NCBI RefSeq assembly: GCF_003932715.1 | Contig: NZ_CP020700.1 | Coordinates: forward strand, 3,494,501-3,558,500 | DNA from: Streptomyces tsukubensis | Lineage (GTDB): Bacteria > Actinomycetota > Actinomycetes > Streptomycetales > Streptomycetaceae | Direction of reading: 5' to 3' | DNA length: 64,000 nt | Part shown: positions 61,603 through 64,000 of the stretch, one piece after another | Position numbering within the stretch: position 1 is the stretch's first letter | Layout: each line of letters opens with the position of its first letter | Translations under genes and position numbers: made by a program | The notes under the pieces: generated by a model | The model's database searches: none | What the model saw: the letters and a program-made list of their open reading frames with translations, nothing else | What the model was told of the DNA's origin: nothing

Positions 61603-61673
61603 TGAAGTACAGCAACCCGCCCGGGCAACTGCGCCGCGACCGTGGGGCCCTGCCCGCAAAACGGCTGAGACTC

Positions 61674-61692
61674 GGGCCGTCTCTGGGCCGTC
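61674..61692. repeat. right GGGCCGTC repeat pair
   Basis: GGGCCGTCTCTGGGCCGTC, matching 56131-56149 apart from one spacer base. Confidence 0.65.
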
Positions 61693-61819
61693 CGAGGCTG
61701 CCCAGAAGGGGCGAAGGACAGCCGACAACGACCACCAGATGTACTCCATCACCACGCCTGAGCAGCAAAGACGCAGGTCATCAAGATCCCCGACAAGAAC
61801 AATTAAACGACATTAACTC

Positions 61820-61858
61820 AAGCCCCCTTCCTGCAGGTTCACCGAGGGCAGGGGGCTT
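61820..61858. terminator. hairpin resembling the gpmA terminator
   Basis: AAGCCCCC ... GGGGGCTT with interior CCTGCA; flanks share further bases with the hairpin at 56079-56121. It is a possible right attachment remnant. Confidence 0.55.
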
Positions 61859-62132
61859 GGTGCTGCATTGCCTCTCCGAACAGCCAGGCGTTCAACGATC
61901 GCCCCGGAGACGGCCTACGAATGCCCCCCGGATGACAACGCGAGGTCCACTTAGACCCGCAGCGCCAGCCGACTCCACCGAAAGGAGCTGTGATAACCGC
62001 TGACTAGCCGGGGGACTTCCCCCATCCAGCGCCACCCGATAATACAATGAATCACAGGAAAATTATATCCGGAAATTCAATCCCGCTCCCCCACATTTGA
62101 TCGGAGCGGCAGATAAGCCCTACCATTTGACC

Positions 62133-62813
62133 ATGTCGCGAACACCGGTCCAGTCGCGGTTGATCTCCGCACTGAAAGCTGCCCGAACAAGCGAGCCTTA
62201 CCCTGTATGGGTTACATGGCTGACGCTCAGCAAACAAGTTTACGGGCGCTCAGCAGAGCGCAATGTACTGAACCTGAGGCGCGTCGCAACAAACGCCGGC
62301 CTAGAGGGATTGAAATACACGGACGGGAAATGCGCCGGGGCGCGCATTCCCCTTTCGCGCGAAGAAGACTGGCTCCTCGACTGGACTCTGAAAGTTACCG
62401 GACGAGGGAATTATTCAGCCGACTTCTCCAAGTACACAGCTCCAACAAAAGAGGAAATTCTACTAGCCCTCCGTACCGGCCTAGCGCAGAGACGAACCCC
62501 ACTGCGGCTCGACGTGGCGAAAGCCGTAAAAATCGTCAACAGGCACTGCGGGACAAATTTCGATCCAGGGGAAACGGCCTGGTCGGTTGTCGACTACCAA
62601 AGAAGGTGGAACGATAGACGAGCGGAGCTCATGCACCGAATCGCCGGAGGGATGCAGGAACTGCACAACCTGGTCTCCCAGCGGGAAGCAGAGCAGCGCA
62701 TGGTCAGCGTCGGACCCTTCCTTATTGACCCGACCTCGCAGCGGAGATGCCCCTGCTGCCAGCAGGATGTCTTGAATGGCATTCCGATTTCCGGGGTGAC
62801 CTGGATTGCATAG
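62133..62813 (+). CDS. orphan gene of lower GC content
   Basis: A 226-residue soluble protein of unknown family, GC about 50-60% versus about 70% around it. Blocks: SKQVYGRSAERNVLNLRRVA, REEDWLLDWTLKVTGRGNYS, RLDVAKAVKIVNRHCGTNFD and a C-terminal zinc-like pair QRRCPCCQQDVLNG. ATG 62133; ATG at 62097 is an alternative. Codon use and composition point to recent transfer. Its stop abuts a kinase-gene fragment. Confidence 0.75.
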   Translation: MSRTPVQSRLISALKAARTSEPYPVWVTWLTLSKQVYGRSAERNVLNLRRVATNAGLEGLKYTDGKCAGARIPLSREEDWLLDWTLKVTGRGNYSADFSKYTAPTKEEILLALRTGLAQRRTPLRLDVAKAVKIVNRHCGTNFDPGETAWSVVDYQRRWNDRRAELMHRIAGGMQELHNLVSQREAEQRMVSVGPFLIDPTSQRRCPCCQQDVLNGIPISGVTWIA

Positions 62814-62814
62814 G

Positions 62815-62985
62815 CCTGCTGGAGCGGGTCGTAGAAGGGAAGGCCGGCAACCCCAGCCCTCCAGGCAGTGCAACCGCCGCAGCAAGTCACCCAGCTCCCG
62901 CAGAACGGCATAGGCCACCGCGTCCTGCACACTGCCCCGAACACGACCACCCGGCCGTCAACCGCCAGAGGCTGCTCCAGACTCG
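62815..62985 (-). pseudogene. fragment of a second kinase copy
   Basis: About 170 bases resemble 61120-61293 of the intact kinase (roughly 75-80% by eye, covering the LRELGDLLRRLHWLE part). Frameshifts break the frame and both ends are missing. It is a remnant of a duplication or of a related gene disrupted by insertion. Confidence 0.78.
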
Positions 62986-63158
62986 TAAGGCCGGACCAGC
63001 CGTGCCGCGGGCGCGGGGCGTACGCACAGGGCTGAGGCCTGGCCATGGAGTAACAGAGCCCCGGCCGGGGCCTCCCCGGCCCGCCCGAGCCCGCTCCACC
63101 GCACCCGGGTTCGCCAACCACCGCTGCAGGACAGGCCACTTGGCTACTCTTTGAAACC

Positions 63159-64000
63159 ATGACCAATGCGCAGCCCGCCGGCTTCTGGAGCTACACCCAT
63201 CGTGATGATCAACTGGACTCGGGACGGATCGCCCGTCTGTCGGAGCGCATAGCCAACGAGTTCGAGATCATCACCGGCGAACCTCTTGAGATCTTTATGG
63301 ACAAGAGGTCGATCGAGTGGGGCGACGCGTGGCGAATGCGTCTCGACTCCGCGTTGACCGGAACCACCTTTCTCATACCTGTCATCACACCGAACTTCCT
63401 GAAGAGTCAAGAGTGCAGGCGCGAGGTCATCAGGTTCTCCGGCCACGCGGCCAGCCTGGGGCTGGACGAGCTACTGCTGCCGATCCACTATGTGAATGTT
63501 CCCCAACTCACGTACGGATCCGACGATCACCCTTCGGATGAAGTCGTCCAGCTCATCGCGCGGCGACAGTGGGTGGACTGGCGTGAACTGCGGCTCGAAG
63601 ACGAGGCGTCGCCTGTGTATCGGCAGGCCGTGCACAAACTGGCGTTGAAGATCTCGGAGGTGCTGGAGTCGGCACCGCCCGCCAGGCCAGTGGAGATGGT
63701 CCACCAGGGTCTCATTGCCGATGATGAACCACCGGGTTTTCTGGAGCTCATGGCAGAGGCCGAGACCGCACTGCCCGTGTGGGTGGGGATCGCACAGAAG
63801 TTCCCGGAAGTCATCTCGGCCATCGACCATGAGACCTCCTGGGCAGCCGAAGAAATGGTCAAGTCGGACGCCCGGGGTGGAGGGTTCGCCGGTCGGATGC
63901 GTGTGACCGAGCAGCTTTCCGAGCGGCTCGCCGGACCCGTGGCACAGGTGGAAACGCTGGGAGGGCAGTACTGGGCAGCCCTTGCTTCCATTGACCCGGG
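63159..64000 (+). CDS. TIR-domain protein (partial, runs off the end)
   Basis: An open frame without stop of 280 codons. The N-terminal TIR domain is at about residues 8-120: GFWSYTHRDDQLDSGRIARL, then EIFMDKRSIEWGDAWRMRLD, FLIPVITPNFLKSQECRREV. It has the typical D...G.W....ID.A and the Glu after the conserved S-x-x-C, as in TIR NADases. The C-terminal part is helical and unrelated to known effectors. TIR proteins of this form are common in anti-phage signalling but may have other roles. Codon bias supports real coding. Confidence 0.8.
   Translation, partial: MTNAQPAGFWSYTHRDDQLDSGRIARLSERIANEFEIITGEPLEIFMDKRSIEWGDAWRMRLDSALTGTTFLIPVITPNFLKSQECRREVIRFSGHAASLGLDELLLPIHYVNVPQLTYGSDDHPSDEVVQLIARRQWVDWRELRLEDEASPVYRQAVHKLALKISEVLESAPPARPVEMVHQGLIADDEPPGFLELMAEAETALPVWVGIAQKFPEVISAIDHETSWAAEEMVKSDARGGGFAGRMRVTEQLSERLAGPVAQVETLGGQYWAALASIDP

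Larger units (their letters stand above)
56122..61860. mobile_element. decayed integrative element (hypothesis)
   Basis: A 5.7-kb block between similar hairpins, each with a nearby pair of GGGCCGTC repeats (11-bp period) toward the inside. It contains a C-terminal integrase fragment near the left end, 10-bp tandem repeats, a run of small unrecognised genes, an XRE regulator and a kinase-like gene. No transfer or replication genes remain. Boundaries are inferred; no long perfect direct repeat was found. Confidence 0.45.
61557..62132. other. 576-bp gap with palindrome, repeats and element boundary
   Basis: No gene. A perfect palindrome CTGCTGTACAGCAG (61589-61602) lies 32 bp upstream of the kinase start, a likely operator. 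The GGGCCGTC pair (61674-61692) and the hairpin at 61820-61858 follow. The last 130 bases, before 62133, are AT-rich and probably a promoter of the orphan gene. Confidence 0.5.

Overview
High-GC DNA (about 70%) with dense third-position G/C bias, GTG and TTG starts, Sec/Tat-exported proteins and a phoP-phoR-phoU / carD / ispD-ispF / cysS / rlmB / msiK neighbourhood: this is a Streptomyces chromosome. The core genes appear to run in the usual Streptomyces order (recalled from memory), interrupted by accessory blocks.

Layout. 0-3 kb: core genes (NDP-sugar nucleotidyltransferase, a small exported protein, msiK) and tRNA-Thr(TGT). 2.98-16.57 kb: a complete actinomycete integrative and conjugative element (AICE) inserted in the 3' end of that tRNA. 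It is flanked by 63-bp direct repeats with one mismatch. It carries int-xis, a replication block (prim-pol, small zinc-type protein, DUF3631 ATPase, GGTAGCGG repeats as candidate origin), an FtsK-like TraB translocase with a candidate clt repeat locus beside it, Spd-type membrane proteins, a Nudix protein and two GntR/UTRA regulators. 16.7-19.5 kb: an ABC-F protein and a divergent short-chain dehydrogenase. 19.46-32.47 kb: an eleven-gene minus-strand operon whose content and order match the D-to-N part of the blasticidin S peptidyl-nucleoside cluster. It covers cytosine release from CMP, cytosylglucuronate synthesis and radical-SAM decarboxylation, a PLP enzyme, arginine 2,3-aminomutase, guanidine N-methyltransferase, ATP-grasp ligase, MFS exporter, a caspase/CHAT-like protein and a secreted M1 aminopeptidase.

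33-56 kb: core chromosome again: TOPRIM protein, Tat-exported beta-carbonic anhydrase, an ECF sigma factor with a putative anti-sigma, a class A penicillin-binding protein, a DoxX membrane protein, rlmB, cysS, ispD-ispF, carD, a lipoprotein, phoP-phoR with a clear PHO box, phoU, a 53-residue cysteine-rich protein, an MFS transporter and gpmA. 56.1-61.9 kb: what looks like a decayed integrative element at the gpmA terminator. It holds a truncated integrase, 10-bp tandem repeats, small accessory genes, an XRE regulator and an APH-like kinase, bounded by paired GGGCCGTC repeats and similar hairpins. 62.1-64 kb: a lower-GC orphan gene abutting a fragment of a second kinase copy, then a TIR-domain protein running off the end, i.e. 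a defence-like or accessory patch.

In the antibiotic operon, BlsM-, BlsD- and BlsE-like enzymes would build the decarboxylated cytosyl sugar. BlsG and BlsL would make N-methyl beta-arginine. The ATP-grasp protein would join the halves, the MFS protein would export the product and the exported M1 peptidase could remove a protecting leucyl group. Functional names rest on motifs and family recognition by eye; no database search was run.
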